A stretch of DNA of 64,000 nt from Flavobacteriales bacterium UBA7430 (GCA_002478765.1 DLQO01000002.1:23560-87559); one strand, 5' to 3'. Shown: positions 21,751 to 30,982, numbered from the stretch's first letter. The notes: generated from the sequence alone by a model not told the origin. Translations and numbers: made by a program.

Positions 21751-23865
21751 TTAAGAGTTACCGTTAACTTTAGAAATCACATCTTCAGCGATGTTCTTTG
21801 GACAATCATCGTAGTGAGAAAACTCCATCGTTGAAGTTGCTCTACCTGATGTTACCGTACGCAATGCGGTAACGTATCCAAACATCTCTGAAAGAGGTAC
21901 ATTTGCTTTAATCACTTGTGCACCGTTACGTGAATCCATACCTGCAACTTGACCTCTTCTTCGGTTCAAGTCGGCTACAACATCACCCATATTAACTTCC
22001 GGTGTAACTACCTCAAGTTTCATTATAGGCTCTAACAATGTAGGTGTTGCTTTCTTACAAGCGCCTTTATACCCAATCTTTGCAGCAAGTTCAAATGACA
22101 AAGCGTCTGAATCGACAGCATGGAAAGAACCATCAAAAAGAGTTACTTTCAAGCTGTCCATTGGATAACCGGCTAAAGGACCGTTAACCATAGCTTGTTG
22201 GAAACCTTTTTGAACGGACGGAATAAATTCTCTTGGAATAGAACCACCTTTAATCTTATCAACAAACTCCAGCCCTTCCTTCACTTCCTCACCTTCTGCC
22301 GCAACAACAGGCTCGATTGTAAATTGGATGTCGGCAAATTTACCTTTACCACCGGATTGTTTCTTGTAAGTCTCTCTGTGATCAACTGTAGCACGGATAG
22401 CCTCTTTATATTGTACTTGAGGTGCACCTTGATTACATTCAACCTTAAACTCACGCTTCATACGATCAATAAGAATATCCAAGTGAAGCTCTCCCATACC
22501 AGAAATTACAGTTTGACCTGTTTCATCATTGGTTGCTACACGGAATGTTGGATCTTCTTCGGAAAGTTTACCTAATGCAAGACCCATCTTATCCATATCG
22601 GCTTTTGTTTTAGGCTCAACCGCGATACCAATTACTGGTTCAGGGAAAGACATTGATTCAAGAATGATTGGTTCTTTCTCAGAGTATAAAGTATCACCCG
22701 TACGAATGTCCTTAAAACCTACACCTGCACCAATATCTCCAGCACCAATGTTAGCTATTGCATTTTGTTTGTTAGAGTGCATTTGGAAAATTCTAGAAAT
22801 GCGCTCTTTCTTACCTGTTCTGGAATTCCAAACATAAGACCCTGCATCTAGATTCCCAGAGTAAACTCTGAAGAAACATAGACGACCCACAAATGGATCG
22901 GTTGCGATTTTAAAAGCTAAGGCTGCAAAGGGTTCATTTACATCAGGCTTACGCTCTTCCTCTTCTTCTGTTTTAGGATTGGTTCCAACGATAGACTCGA
23001 TATCCATTGGAGACGGTAAGAATTCCATAACAGCATCCAATACCGCCTGAACTCCTTTATTCTTGAAAGCTGAACCACAGAACATTGGAGTAATCTTCAT
23101 GTCGTGAACAGCCGCTTTGATGGCAGCTTCAATCTCATCTTGAGTAATTGAATCTGGATCGTCAAAGAACTTCTCCATGAGGTTATCATCATATTCTGCT
23201 ACAGATTCGATTAATTTCTCTCTCCATTCTGCAACAACATCAACCAAATCCTCAGGGATTTCAATTTCATCATAGGTCATTCCCTGCGTGTCATCATTCC
23301 AAACAATTGCTTTGTTTGAAATCAAATCAACCACACCTTTAAATGTATCCTCTGCACCTATTGGCACTTGAAGAGGCACCGGGTGTGCACCTAATCGCTC
23401 TTTAACTTGTGCAACAACATTAAAGAAGTCTGCACCAGCACGGTCCATTTTATTAACGAAACCGATACGTGGAACATTGTATTTATCAGCTTGTCGCCAT
23501 ACTGTTTCTGATTGAGGCTCAACGCCACCTACAGCACAGAATAAAGCAACAGCGCCATCCAAAACACGTAATGAACGCTCTACCTCTACGGTAAAGTCAA
23601 CGTGACCTGGGGTATCAATAATATTCATTTGGTAGTCACTTTCGCGATACTTCCAAAAACAAGTTGTCGCAGCAGAAGTAATGGTTATACCTCTTTCCTG
23701 CTCTTGTTCCATCCAGTCCATTGTAGCGGCACCATCGTGAACTTCACCTATTTTGTGAGAAACTCCGGTATAATATAATACACGCTCTGTCGTAGTGGTT
23801 TTTCCGGCATCAATATGTGCCATAATACCGATGTTACGAGTAAATTTTAGATCTCTTTTAGCCAT
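21751..23865 (-). CDS. fusA: Elongation factor G
   Basis: The translocase GTPase, 704 residues in the cytoplasm. G-domain motifs are [14 protein letters not shown] (P loop), the switch region [20 protein letters not shown] and [10 protein letters not shown]. Domain IV shows [16 protein letters not shown], and the C-terminal domain has [18 protein letters not shown]. It lies between rpsG and rpsJ, joining the str and S10 operons. Confidence 0.98.
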   Translation of the reverse strand: MAKRDLKFTRNIGIMAHIDAGKTTTTERVLYYTGVSHKIGEVHDGAATMDWMEQEQERGITITSAATTCFWKYRESDYQMNIIDTPGHVDFTVEVERSLRVLDGAVALFCAVGGVEPQSETVWRQADKYNVPRIGFVNKMDRAGADFFNVVAQVKERLGAHPVPLQVPIGAEDTFKGVVDLISNKAIVWNDDTQGMTYDEIEIPEDLVDVVAEWREKLIESVAEYDDNLMEKFFDDPDSITQDEIEAAIKAAVHDMKITPMFCGSAFKNKGVQAVLDAVMEFLPSPMDIESIVGTNPKTEEEEERKPDVNEPFAALAFKIATDPFVGRLCFFRVYSGNLDAGSYVWNSRTGKKERISRIFQMHSNKQNAIANIGAGDIGAGVGFKDIRTGDTLYSEKEPIILESMSFPEPVIGIAVEPKTKADMDKMGLALGKLSEEDPTFRVATNDETGQTVISGMGELHLDILIDRMKREFKVECNQGAPQVQYKEAIRATVDHRETYKKQSGGKGKFADIQFTIEPVVAAEGEEVKEGLEFVDKIKGGSIPREFIPSVQKGFQQAMVNGPLAGYPMDSLKVTLFDGSFHAVDSDALSFELAAKIGYKGACKKATPTLLEPIMKLEVVTPEVNMGDVVADLNRRRGQVAGMDSRNGAQVIKANVPLSEMFGYVTALRTVTSGRATSTMEFSHYDDCPKNIAEDVISKVNGNS

Positions 23866-23884
23866 TTTCTTAACTCTTTAAAAT

Positions 23885-24358
23885 TTAAAATCTAAAATGG
23901 GAGAACGCCTTATTAGCTTCCGCCATACGGTGAACATCAGTTTTCTTCTTAACAGACGCGCCCTCTTCACGAGAGGCAGCCAGAACTTCATTAGCCAATC
24001 TCAGCGCCATGGTCTTTTCATTACGCTTACGCGTAAAAGATATTAACCATTTCATGCCTAAAGACAACTTCCTGTCTGGACGAATCTGCATTGGAATTTG
24101 GAAAGTAGCTCCACCCACTCTTCTACTACGTACTTCTACGTGAGGGGTAACGTTTTGCAACGCTTTTTTGAAGATTTCCAATCCAGTCTCTTCGTCTCCG
24201 CTCTTCTCTTCTACGATATCCATTGCATCGTAAAAAATTCTGAACGCAGTACTCTTCTTACCATCTAACATCAGGTTATTAACGAAACGTGTAACTGTTG
24301 TGTCGTTAAACCTTGGGTCTGGTAACAAGATTCTTTTTTTAGCTTTTGCTTTTCTCAT
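23885..24358 (-). CDS. rpsG: 30S ribosomal protein S7
   Basis: A 157-residue primary binder of the 16S 3' domain. Seen: [64 protein letters not shown], and [15 protein letters not shown] at the end. Confidence 0.98.
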   Translation of the reverse strand: MRKAKAKKRILLPDPRFNDTTVTRFVNNLMLDGKKSTAFRIFYDAMDIVEEKSGDEETGLEIFKKALQNVTPHVEVRSRRVGGATFQIPMQIRPDRKLSLGMKWLISFTRKRNEKTMALRLANEVLAASREEGASVKKKTDVHRMAEANKAFSHFRF

Positions 24359-24384
24359 TTTACTTTTTCTTCAGATTCCTCTGA

Positions 24385-24759
24385 TTACTTTTTAGGTTTT
24401 TTAGCTCCGTACTTAGAACGTCTCTGGGTACGCCCATCAACACCTGCTGTATCCAAAGCACCACGAACGATGTGGTAACGAACACCAGGAAGATCTTTTA
24501 CTCTTCCACCACGTACCAAAACGATTGAGTGCTCTTGTAAGTTGTGTCCTTCACCCGGTATATATGCATTTACTTCGTTTCCATTCGTCAACCTTACCCT
24601 AGCAACTTTACGCATCGCAGAGTTAGGTTTCTTAGGAGTCGTAGTATATACACGAGTACAAACACCTCTTCTTTGAGGACAAGCATCTAATGCGGCCGAT
24701 TTACTTTTTTTAGTAAACTTTTCGCGACCTTTTCGTACCAACTGCTGAATAGTAGGCAT
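24385..24759 (-). CDS. rpsL: 30S ribosomal protein S12
   Basis: A 124-residue decoding-centre protein. [16 protein letters not shown] and [16 protein letters not shown] carry the lysines (43 and 88) at which streptomycin-resistance changes usually occur; both are wild type. It is the first gene of the long ribosomal block, about 50 bases after the predicted transcription start. Confidence 0.98.
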   Translation of the reverse strand: MPTIQQLVRKGREKFTKKSKSAALDACPQRRGVCTRVYTTTPKKPNSAMRKVARVRLTNGNEVNAYIPGEGHNLQEHSIVLVRGGRVKDLPGVRYHIVRGALDTAGVDGRTQRRSKYGAKKPKK

Positions 24760-24796
24760 ATTGCTTTTTTTGTTTATAATTCGTTAACTTCAACAT

Positions 24797-24813
24797 TCCC
24801 TAATTTTTAGGGA
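24797..24813 (-). promoter_or_regulatory. Hairpin at the 5' end of the rpsL leader
   Basis: TCCCTAA-AAA-TTAGGGA, a perfect 7-bp inverted repeat, begins at the predicted transcript 5' end. It has no U tract, so it is not a terminator. It may stabilise the messenger or bind a regulator; the sequence alone cannot tell. Confidence 0.55.
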
Positions 24814-24816
24814 CTG

Positions 24817-24846
24817 CAAATGTATAACTTTTAAGCTAGTTTGCAA
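24817..24846 (-). promoter_or_regulatory. Bacteroidota-type promoter of the rpsL-led ribosomal block
   Basis: On the minus strand TTG (24844-24846), a 19-base spacer and TACATTTG (24817-24824) match the Bacteroidota -33/-7 consensus (TTG-N19-TAnnTTTG) exactly. The start of transcription should fall near 24811, giving a leader of about 50 bases to rpsL. Confidence 0.85.
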
Positions 24847-25036
24847 GTAGGGTATCCCTTTTATTTATCTGGACTTTTTCTTTTGGAAAAAAACAGATCA
24901 GAATGGGAGGGGCACCTGGAGTGATGAATTGATAAATGACACCTCAGGCATCGTTGTAAATAAGGTAAACAAAGAATCCAGGGCTAGACTAAACAAAGGA
25001 ATGTATCCCTAAATTGATAAAAAACAGGGCATATAT

Positions 25037-25471
25037 TTAGATCAAAAATAAAAAGGATGAAATGCTAACAGACCAAAGAATGACTGAAATAGCCATAACA
25101 GCCAAAGTCATTTTTTTTTGATTGTTAAAAAATCGTGCAGCTAAAAATGCGCCAACAGGAATTGATATTAATACGGGTGAGAAAATACTCAATCCAAACA
25201 AACCATAGTTTCGAATTACGTTGACAAAGAATTTATTCTTCTTCGTGAAAATCTTTTTTTTCTTTTTGATGGGCTTAAAAAAGTTTGGGAAAAAATTAAC
25301 AATTCTTGTTGCTAGGTTGTAAAACAAAAAAACACCGAAAATCCCTCCCAACGAACTTACAGCGACTGTACCTAAATAGGAGAATCCAATAGACTTAGCT
25401 AGTATCGGACCTGCGAAAAACTTCACTGAACTCAACAAGAAAACACTCAATATTTCAATCAAAAACTCCAT
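25037..25471 (-). CDS. Small polytopic inner-membrane protein, function unknown
   Basis: A 144-residue product with about four hydrophobic segments (residues 3-22, 32-55, 88-110, 118-143) and a very basic cytoplasmic loop with a run of lysines (PIKKKKKIFTKKNK) in the middle. The internal GGIFGVFLFY and NYGLFGLSIFSPVLISIPVGAFLAARF resemble the PF06695 'small multi-drug export'/DedA-like membrane proteins, but this is a weak similarity judged by eye. It is the last gene of the wecB operon, eight bases after the FemAB-like gene, so a role in envelope polysaccharide or lipid handling is plausible but unproven. Confidence 0.75.
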   Translation of the reverse strand: MEFLIEILSVFLLSSVKFFAGPILAKSIGFSYLGTVAVSSLGGIFGVFLFYNLATRIVNFFPNFFKPIKKKKKIFTKKNKFFVNVIRNYGLFGLSIFSPVLISIPVGAFLAARFFNNQKKMTLAVMAISVILWSVSISSFLFLI

Positions 25472-25479
25472 GAAACTGT

Positions 25480-26394
25480 CTATTTTAAATATTTTACAAC
25501 CAAGGGTAGACGATTAATCTTCAAGGTCTGATAAGAAGCGTTTTCTGAACCAAATCCCTTGTAAAAACGGAACAGATTTAAATCGTTAGATCCTTCAAAA
25601 TCAAACACAAAAGAACTGTTTGCAGATGACTTTATGAACTCATCAATCAAAAACGGCATCGCAGCACAATCTTTCCCCTCCTTACTATTCCCCGTAAACA
25701 AAAGAATAATCCTATTGAGTCCAAACAATAAAAACATCCCAGCAATAGGTCTATTTCCCTCGTCATAAGCCATCCAAACTTGACCACAATGCTTATAAAT
25801 AGCAACATGCATAACTTGCTCTAGAACTTTATAATCATTCGATGATAAATGGTTCAGAGAACTCCCTTTATCCGACTTAAATAACTGTATTAAATTTTTA
25901 GGAGCATCATTTTTGAACACCTCTAAACCTGATAAGTTCGCTTTTCTCAAATTCCTCTTCAAATTCTTTGAATAGTGTAGAATTTGATCCTGATAGGGCT
26001 TATCGAGTTTTAACAACAAATTATTATTCTCTGTCAAACGAATTGAATCTTGCTCCTTGACCGCTGCCTGATGATTCATGTTAAGCACTACAAACCTATA
26101 TTCTTTTGGGATTTTAGCTATAAAATCATCTATTCTCCTCAACCCTTTGTATGTTTTGGAAAACAACCCAAGTTGTTGGATCCAGGAGGGTGTATAAGCA
26201 TACGTAAAGGTGTATTTTTTTCGAGTTGGTAATGGGAAAACGGCTTCGTAATCATTCAAGATTAGAGCGTTCCACTGCTCAACGACAATGTCTAAATACC
26301 AAGAAAAAGCATAAGGCATCGAATTTACTGAGTTCTTAATACAGTCATCCCACCTGTCTGTATCCACTTCATTATGTTTCAAAAAACGTATCAT
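25480..26394 (-). CDS. FemAB/GNAT-like acyltransferase family protein
   Basis: A 304-residue soluble protein. The second half (about 150-290) has the features of FemAB/GNAT-fold acyltransferases: KNLKRNLRKAN, a long helical stretch, GQVWMAYDEGNRPIAGMFLLFGLNRIILLFTGNSKEGKD and FDFEGSNDLNLFRFYKGFGSE. Proteins of this type add amino acids or acyl groups to cell-wall precursors or surface glycans; the acceptor here is unknown. It overlaps the deacetylase gene by 4 bases and is in an operon with wecB, which favours a glycan substrate. Confidence 0.75.
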   Translation of the reverse strand: MIRFLKHNEVDTDRWDDCIKNSVNSMPYAFSWYLDIVVEQWNALILNDYEAVFPLPTRKKYTFTYAYTPSWIQQLGLFSKTYKGLRRIDDFIAKIPKEYRFVVLNMNHQAAVKEQDSIRLTENNNLLLKLDKPYQDQILHYSKNLKRNLRKANLSGLEVFKNDAPKNLIQLFKSDKGSSLNHLSSNDYKVLEQVMHVAIYKHCGQVWMAYDEGNRPIAGMFLLFGLNRIILLFTGNSKEGKDCAAMPFLIDEFIKSSANSSFVFDFEGSNDLNLFRFYKGFGSENASYQTLKINRLPLVVKYLK

Positions 26395-27695
26395 CGACTT
26401 GCCTCCTCTAATGTAAATTCATATACTTGATTCCACTCTTGCCAGTTGCGATTATCACTAACCGTCTCATTGTGCCACAAACTCATAAAAACACCATCAA
26501 CCTTTTTAACACGATCCATAAGCTCCTTCACTAAGTATTGTGCATCATCGACTGGAAGATTCATATATTCATTGAGTGTTCCATCCATGACAGCAAATGG
26601 TCGGAGTAAAAGTTTTGTTTCAACTTCCATATCTAAATCATAAAAGTAAAAAGGTAGTGAGGTACCTGCCCTAAAACCAACCTCAGACGCATAGCCCATT
26701 GTATAATCTTCACGAATACCTAAATCTATAATTCGACGATAAGTCATGGGTAAATCAAGCCTTAAAAAATGCTGTCGACTTCTTTTAATTTCACGTTTGA
26801 CTGTATGCTCCAGTCGTTTAATTTCTACAAGTAATTGATCTGGATGTGCGTTTGAGCCCCATGAAGGATGAATACCTACCTTAGCGTAATCACTCATGGA
26901 CTTTATCAGTGACTGAAATCTCTTACTAGTGTAACCGATGTTTTTGTCATTGTGGCCATAATCTGCTAGTAGAAAAAAATATATAGACTCAAACTTATAT
27001 TTCTTTTGCAAACGAAGTAAATAATCAAAAGTATCGTAAGGATCTTTCTCCTTACCAAATAACACACGTACTCTTTGTGCAATTTCACTTACATCAAACT
27101 TCAATAAGGAACGAACGATACCACCAATAGACCTTATAGCACCTTTTTCCAAGTAACAGAAAGCGTTATCGACATCAATGGTGTTCACAAACTTAAATTG
27201 ACGTGGTTCTGGCGTAAATTGGGGGAATTTAGCTTGCAAAGCTGCGACCAGATCTTCAAGCCAATGCTCGATGATTGGTATTCTCAAAAACCCATTTTGG
27301 TAAGCCAAACTTTCTCTAGCCGGAAAACGCTGAAACCTATCTTTAATATGCGGCAAGTACTCTTCGTACCTACTGAGCAAATAAAAACTGGATGCAAACA
27401 CATCAAAGGGTAAAGCTGAATTTTCAGATTGTCCAAAAAAGGCCTTTTGGCCATTCCAAGATTTAACCTGAATATCTTGATCAGAAATTCCTTTCTCAAA
27501 CAAAATCGAATGGGAACGAAAGAACAATTCGTTTCCTAATGGGTTTTTGGTGTATGAAATTTTTATTCCATCATAAGCAATGAACTCTTCAACTTGAGTT
27601 GTAAAGCGAACCTCACAATTCATAAACTGCTGAAAAAGTGTTCTAAATATATACCGAACACGAGAACTTATTTGATGTGTGTAAACTAAAATCAT
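26391..27695 (-). CDS. Polysaccharide deacetylase family protein
   Basis: A 434-residue protein with a distinct N-terminal domain of about 150 residues (including FFGQSENSALPFDVFASSFYLLSRYEEYLPH) followed by a NodB-like deacetylase barrel. The metal-site Asp-x-Asp is in VNTIDVDNAFC and the second motif is represented by VGIHPSWGSNAH. The usual substrate is an N-acetylated sugar in a polysaccharide or its precursor. There is no signal peptide, so it acts in the cytoplasm or at the membrane face. It overlaps wecB and the FemAB-like gene by 4 bases on each side, so the three are co-translated. Confidence 0.85.
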   Translation of the reverse strand: MILVYTHQISSRVRYIFRTLFQQFMNCEVRFTTQVEEFIAYDGIKISYTKNPLGNELFFRSHSILFEKGISDQDIQVKSWNGQKAFFGQSENSALPFDVFASSFYLLSRYEEYLPHIKDRFQRFPARESLAYQNGFLRIPIIEHWLEDLVAALQAKFPQFTPEPRQFKFVNTIDVDNAFCYLEKGAIRSIGGIVRSLLKFDVSEIAQRVRVLFGKEKDPYDTFDYLLRLQKKYKFESIYFFLLADYGHNDKNIGYTSKRFQSLIKSMSDYAKVGIHPSWGSNAHPDQLLVEIKRLEHTVKREIKRSRQHFLRLDLPMTYRRIIDLGIREDYTMGYASEVGFRAGTSLPFYFYDLDMEVETKLLLRPFAVMDGTLNEYMNLPVDDAQYLVKELMDRVKKVDGVFMSLWHNETVSDNRNWQEWNQVYEFTLEEASR

Positions 27696-28822
27696 ACGAA
27701 TGTGTTTGCAATTTTATTACAAATAAACTCAGCACTATTTCCATCACCAAACAATTTTGGATAAGTTGTTTTTTTTGATTCTAGCAGGTGATATTTCTGT
27801 ATGAAATCTTCAAAATTTACGTCCACCAGAAAAGCCACGCCCTGATTAATGATTTCTACCCATTCCGTTTCAGACCTCAGAATCATACATGGTTTTTGAA
27901 AAAAATAAGCTTCTTTCTGTACGCCACCAGAATCCGTAATAACTAAATCGCAATTCTGCTCCAAAGCAATCATATCTGTGTATGATACTGGCTCTAATAC
28001 ATTTACATACCTATGGTTATTAAAAGCAAACCATTCCTCATCACTCAAATGGGTTTCTAAAGCTTTTTTCGTTCTCGGATGAACTGGGAATACCATACTT
28101 TTTTGAATTTCATCACAAAACATCATGAGTAATTCGCATATAGCTTTCAATCGCATGGGGTCGTCTGTATTAGAGGGACGGTGTAAAGTCAATAGAATAT
28201 ATTCATCAAAACCCAGCTGATCAATTTTACTCTGATTTATTTTTTCTGAAAAGTAAAGCGAATTATCGTACATGACATCCCCACATAAATATACACCGGG
28301 AGTATCCATACTACACGCGCCAGAATGATGAATCAAACCCTCATTTTTCAGATTATCAATAGCCGTTAAGCTTGGACAAAACAATAGAGAGGAACAATGA
28401 TCCGTAAGTACTCTGTTGATTTCTTCGGGCATCACCTTATTGAATGATCGCAGCCCAGCTTCTACGTGTATCAGAGGAATATTAATCTTGGAAGCAACAA
28501 GAGCTCCAGCTAAAGTTGTATTCGTATCTCCGTACACCAATATAGCGCCCGGTTTTTCTTCAAAGATAACCTGCTCCAGTTTTTCAATTATTTCAGAAAT
28601 TTGTGCCGCATGATTGTTGGCTACAAGTTTGAAGTGATGATTGGGAACAGGCAAATTCAATTCTTTAAAAAATACGGAAGACATATTTTCATCATAATGC
28701 TGTCCGCTGTGAACAATTACCTCTTCCAATCGATCAGAAAAAGAGCCTTGGATTTGCCGACTAATAGCCGCAGATTTGATGAATTGTGGACGTGCTCCAA
28801 TGAGCGTGAGTATTTTCAACAT
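27692..28822 (-). CDS. wecB: UDP-N-acetylglucosamine 2-epimerase, non-hydrolysing
   Basis: It converts UDP-GlcNAc to UDP-ManNAc, a precursor of surface polysaccharides. Family blocks in the 376 residues are GARPQFIKSAAISR, VHSGQHYDENMS, YGDTNTTLAGA, HVEAGLRSFNKVMPEEINRVLTDH (catalytic acids and substrate residues), LTLHRPSNTDD and TDSGGVQKEAYF. It is the first gene of a four-gene envelope operon with its own promoter box 18 bases upstream. No UDP-ManNAc dehydrogenase gene is in the window, so the downstream sugar is unknown. Confidence 0.95.
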   Translation of the reverse strand: MLKILTLIGARPQFIKSAAISRQIQGSFSDRLEEVIVHSGQHYDENMSSVFFKELNLPVPNHHFKLVANNHAAQISEIIEKLEQVIFEEKPGAILVYGDTNTTLAGALVASKINIPLIHVEAGLRSFNKVMPEEINRVLTDHCSSLLFCPSLTAIDNLKNEGLIHHSGACSMDTPGVYLCGDVMYDNSLYFSEKINQSKIDQLGFDEYILLTLHRPSNTDDPMRLKAICELLMMFCDEIQKSMVFPVHPRTKKALETHLSDEEWFAFNNHRYVNVLEPVSYTDMIALEQNCDLVITDSGGVQKEAYFFQKPCMILRSETEWVEIINQGVAFLVDVNFEDFIQKYHLLESKKTTYPKLFGDGNSAEFICNKIANTFV

Positions 28823-28839
28823 GCCCTGCTAAATTTATG

Positions 28840-28847
28840 CAAATATA
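28840..28847 (-). promoter_or_regulatory. Promoter -7 box of the wecB operon
   Basis: TATATTTG on the minus strand fits TAnnTTTG and would start transcription about 13 bases before the wecB ATG. No convincing -33 TTG is found at 19 bases, so confidence is moderate. Confidence 0.5.
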
Positions 28848-28857
28848 ACGAAAAGCG

Positions 28858-29544
28858 CTACATTCTTCCTTCATCGGCGAAACTAAAATACGACTGGTCT
28901 GCAATTATCAGGTGGTCTAAAACCTGAATATCCATACATTGAGCCGCTTTCTTTATTTTATCCGTAATGAATACATCCGCAGGGCTTGGTGTTAAGGCTC
29001 CTGACGGGTGGTTGTGACAAAGAATTAAGCCCGTAGCATTCAATTCTAATGCACGCTTTAAAACAAGACGTACATCAACCACGGTGGATGTCATGCCTCC
29101 ATCACTACTTTTCTCTTTAGCCAACACCTTATTTGCATTGCTTAAATAAAAAACCCAAAACTGTTCTGTTTGCAAATCTTCTAAGAGAGGTCTAATCAAA
29201 TCAAAAGCATCAGCGCTCATCGTTATGATCGATTTACCCTCAGCTTCACTTAACCTTCTTCTTCGGCCTAACTCCAGAGCAGACATAAGGCCTATAGCTT
29301 TGGCTTTACCCATACCTTTGATACTTAGTAAATCTTTCATCCGAAGTTTAGCCAAGGTAGATAAATTATCATCGGCCAATGCCAATACATCTCGTGCAAC
29401 AATCAGCGCAGACCTTTCGCGTGTCCCTGACTGAATTAGGATGGCTAATAATTCCGTATCACTTAAGGATAAAGAACCCTTTTGAATGAATTTTTCACGA
29501 GGTCGGTCTTTCACAGACCATTGCTTTATAGTATTCTTGAACAT
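28858..29544 (-). CDS. radC: RadC-family JAB-domain protein
   Basis: A 228-residue protein of the RadC/YsxA family. The N-terminal UPF0758 helix-hairpin-helix part has LLAILIQSGTRERSALIVARDVL and LLSIKGMGKAKAIGL; the C-terminal JAMM metalloprotease-like domain has Glu in KEKSSDGG..., HNHPSGALTPSPAD with the His-x-His...Asp metal set, and LDHLIIAD. The name comes from an old mapping error in E. coli; a DNA repair role is not established. The gene lies between the rpsT terminator and wecB. Confidence 0.93.
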   Translation of the reverse strand: MFKNTIKQWSVKDRPREKFIQKGSLSLSDTELLAILIQSGTRERSALIVARDVLALADDNLSTLAKLRMKDLLSIKGMGKAKAIGLMSALELGRRRRLSEAEGKSIITMSADAFDLIRPLLEDLQTEQFWVFYLSNANKVLAKEKSSDGGMTSTVVDVRLVLKRALELNATGLILCHNHPSGALTPSPADVFITDKIKKAAQCMDIQVLDHLIIADQSYFSFADEGRM

Positions 29545-29573
29545 AATAATTATATCATTTAAAATAAAGATAT

Positions 29574-29605
29574 AAAAAAAGCCTTTCCAATGGAAAGGCT
29601 TTTTA
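29574..29605. terminator. Terminator after rpsT, bidirectional
   Basis: The stem AAAGCCTTTCC/GGAAAGGCTTT with A and T runs on the two sides lies just beyond the rpsT stop and upstream of radC. It separates rpsT from radC. Confidence 0.88.
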
Positions 29606-29625
29606 TTGTGTTCTACTAAGAGCGA

Positions 29626-29877
29626 CTATAGCAAAGCTATTTTCTTTGCCAACTTAGACTTAAGGTTTGCGGCCTTATTTTTGTGAATTGTTCCACGCTT
29701 AGCCAACCTGTCGATTTGTGCAACAAGTTTTGGTAAAGCAGACAATGCCGCAGCTTTATCATCTTCATCACGAACATCTCTAAGAGAGTTACGCATGGTC
29801 TTGTGGTAATATTTGTTGTTAAGAGCCTTCGGCTTATCTGAGCGAATTCTTCTTAGTGTTGATTTGTGGTTAGCCAT
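29626..29877 (-). CDS. rpsT: 30S ribosomal protein S20
   Basis: An 83-residue helical primary rRNA-binding protein: MANHKSTLRRIRSDKP, NKYYHKTMRNSLRDVRD, and KRGTIHKNKAANLKSKLAKKIALL. It lies downstream of the two tRNA-Glu genes on the same strand and ends at a strong terminator, so it may be read from the tRNA promoters. Confidence 0.97.
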   Translation of the reverse strand: MANHKSTLRRIRSDKPKALNNKYYHKTMRNSLRDVRDEDDKAAALSALPKLVAQIDRLAKRGTIHKNKAANLKSKLAKKIALL

Positions 29878-29906
29878 AATTTTTTAGCTTTTTACTTTTT
29901 TAATAG

Positions 29907-29978
29907 TAGTCCGTAGGGGATTCGAACCCCTGTTGCATGGATGAAAACCATGAGTCCTAACCCCTAGACGAACGGACC
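29907..29978 (-). tRNA. tRNA-Glu (anticodon TTC)
   Basis: On the minus strand a 72-base cloverleaf: acceptor GGTCCGT/ACGGACT (with a G-U closing pair), D arm around GTCTAGGGGTTAGGAC, anticodon loop TTTTCAT with anticodon TTC, and T arm CAGGGGTTCGAATCCCCTA. CCA is not encoded. It is identical to the copy at 30059. Confidence 0.97.
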
Positions 29979-29998
29979 TTAATCCTTGTTAAGGGATG

Positions 29999-30029
29999 CA
30001 AATTTAAATAGAAAATCTTAACCCACAAA
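29999..30029 (-). promoter_or_regulatory. Promoter of the downstream tRNA-Glu copy
   Basis: TTTG (30026-30029), a 19-base spacer and TAAATTTG (29999-30006) on the minus strand match the Bacteroidota consensus. It lies between the two tRNA genes, so the second copy (and perhaps rpsT) has its own start about 15 bases upstream. Confidence 0.8.
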
Positions 30030-30058
30030 GGAAAAATAATAAAAGAACGTTTCTTTCG

Positions 30059-30130
30059 TAGTCCGTAGGGGATTCGAACCCCTGTTGCATGGATGAAAAC
30101 CATGAGTCCTAACCCCTAGACGAACGGACC
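30059..30130 (-). tRNA. tRNA-Glu (anticodon TTC), second copy
   Basis: Same 72 bases and same folding as the copy at 29907-29978, including anticodon TTC and the CAGGGGTTCGAATCCCCTA T arm. The two genes are in tandem, 80 bases apart. Confidence 0.97.
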
Positions 30131-30159
30131 TTGATAAAGCTTTTTTGCTTTAGCGAGTG

Positions 30160-30187
30160 CAAATGTAATAAATTTGTAGACTCCCAA
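30160..30187 (-). promoter_or_regulatory. Promoter of the upstream tRNA-Glu copy
   Basis: TACATTTG (30160-30167) is a perfect -7 box, about 30 bases before the tRNA. A TTG at 30185-30187 is 17 rather than 19 bases away, so the -33 element is approximate. Confidence 0.65.
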
Positions 30188-30332
30188 AAATCTATCTTGA
30201 GAAAATATTCTTTTTTTCTCACACGCTCAATTCACATAAACTCCAGCTTCAGTTAAATATTTTTAAATCATACTTTAATGCTCAGAACTACAACCATATA
30301 ATCTATTTATTTTATTTTTTATATATTTACTA

Positions 30333-30893
30333 ATGATAACTAAATCATTAAGCCAAAAAGTTAAAAAAATGACTGTATCAGAATGGGAAAATACGCACTG
30401 GGAAAGAAGTACAAGAAACGTGCACCTGCTTGTGACGGAAGACATGTATCTATTAGCAAAAATAAGCTTCCCTCAAGACCAACAAAATTGGTGTATTCAT
30501 TTGTTTAAAAAGTACTCAGAAACACATCTAAGTCCTCAAATACGAGCAAAGCACTCAGATCGCGCAAAAAAATTCACTTCGATGATTCTTGGAGAGGGCA
30601 TCATAGAGCATCCTAACTGGCAAAACTATAGTAAAACTACTTTCCATCTTCACGACCGTTTGGATGGAGAATTGTTAGCCATGCTCAATTTTGAAACAGA
30701 AACAAAAAGATGGAATGCTAAGGTTCTTCGCCGTGAGTACATTACGACCCTAGAGAAGGGCGTTGGCGCTGACATGACGGATGAAGTGAAAAAATTAGCT
30801 AGAGGCTTAGTTAAGGCTGAGCCCTATGAGTATTCTAAAATTCTTGACAACTTCAAAAACTACATTGAGCCAGAAATGAAATCAGAAAACTGA
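30333..30893 (+). CDS. Hypothetical cytoplasmic protein, 186 residues
   Basis: I do not recognise a family. The product is soluble and mixed-charge, without signal peptide or membrane segment. It has a Trp-rich first half (SEWENTHWERSTR, NWCIHLFKKYSE, HPNWQNYSKTTFHLHDRLDGELLAMLNFE) and a basic, helical second half (VLRREYITTLEKG, DEVKKLARGLVKAEPYEYSKIL). The start at 30333 is the first ATG; an ATG 12 codons on (MTVSEWE) is an alternative. The preceding 200 bases are AT-rich. It stands alone between the tRNA genes and the convergent proS, about 90 bases from the proS end, with no terminator visible. Confidence 0.75.
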   Translation: MITKSLSQKVKKMTVSEWENTHWERSTRNVHLLVTEDMYLLAKISFPQDQQNWCIHLFKKYSETHLSPQIRAKHSDRAKKFTSMILGEGIIEHPNWQNYSKTTFHLHDRLDGELLAMLNFETETKRWNAKVLRREYITTLEKGVGADMTDEVKKLARGLVKAEPYEYSKILDNFKNYIEPEMKSEN

Positions 30894-30982
30894 ACTAAAT
30901 CCAACAAAAGAATAATAATCAATGAAATACACGTGAGTAAAAAAAGTTTTAATTCCAGCCTTAATCGTAAATCTTATTTTGC

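Noticed and set aside
22195..22575. A 126-codon plus-strand frame antisense to fusA
   Set aside because: Antisense to a highly conserved GTPase domain; its composition is that of a reverse-complement shadow.
24850..25012. An open plus-strand frame of about 53 codons upstream of rpsL
   Set aside because: No start codon at a sensible position and no family resemblance. It overlaps the ribosomal promoter region, so it is most likely chance.
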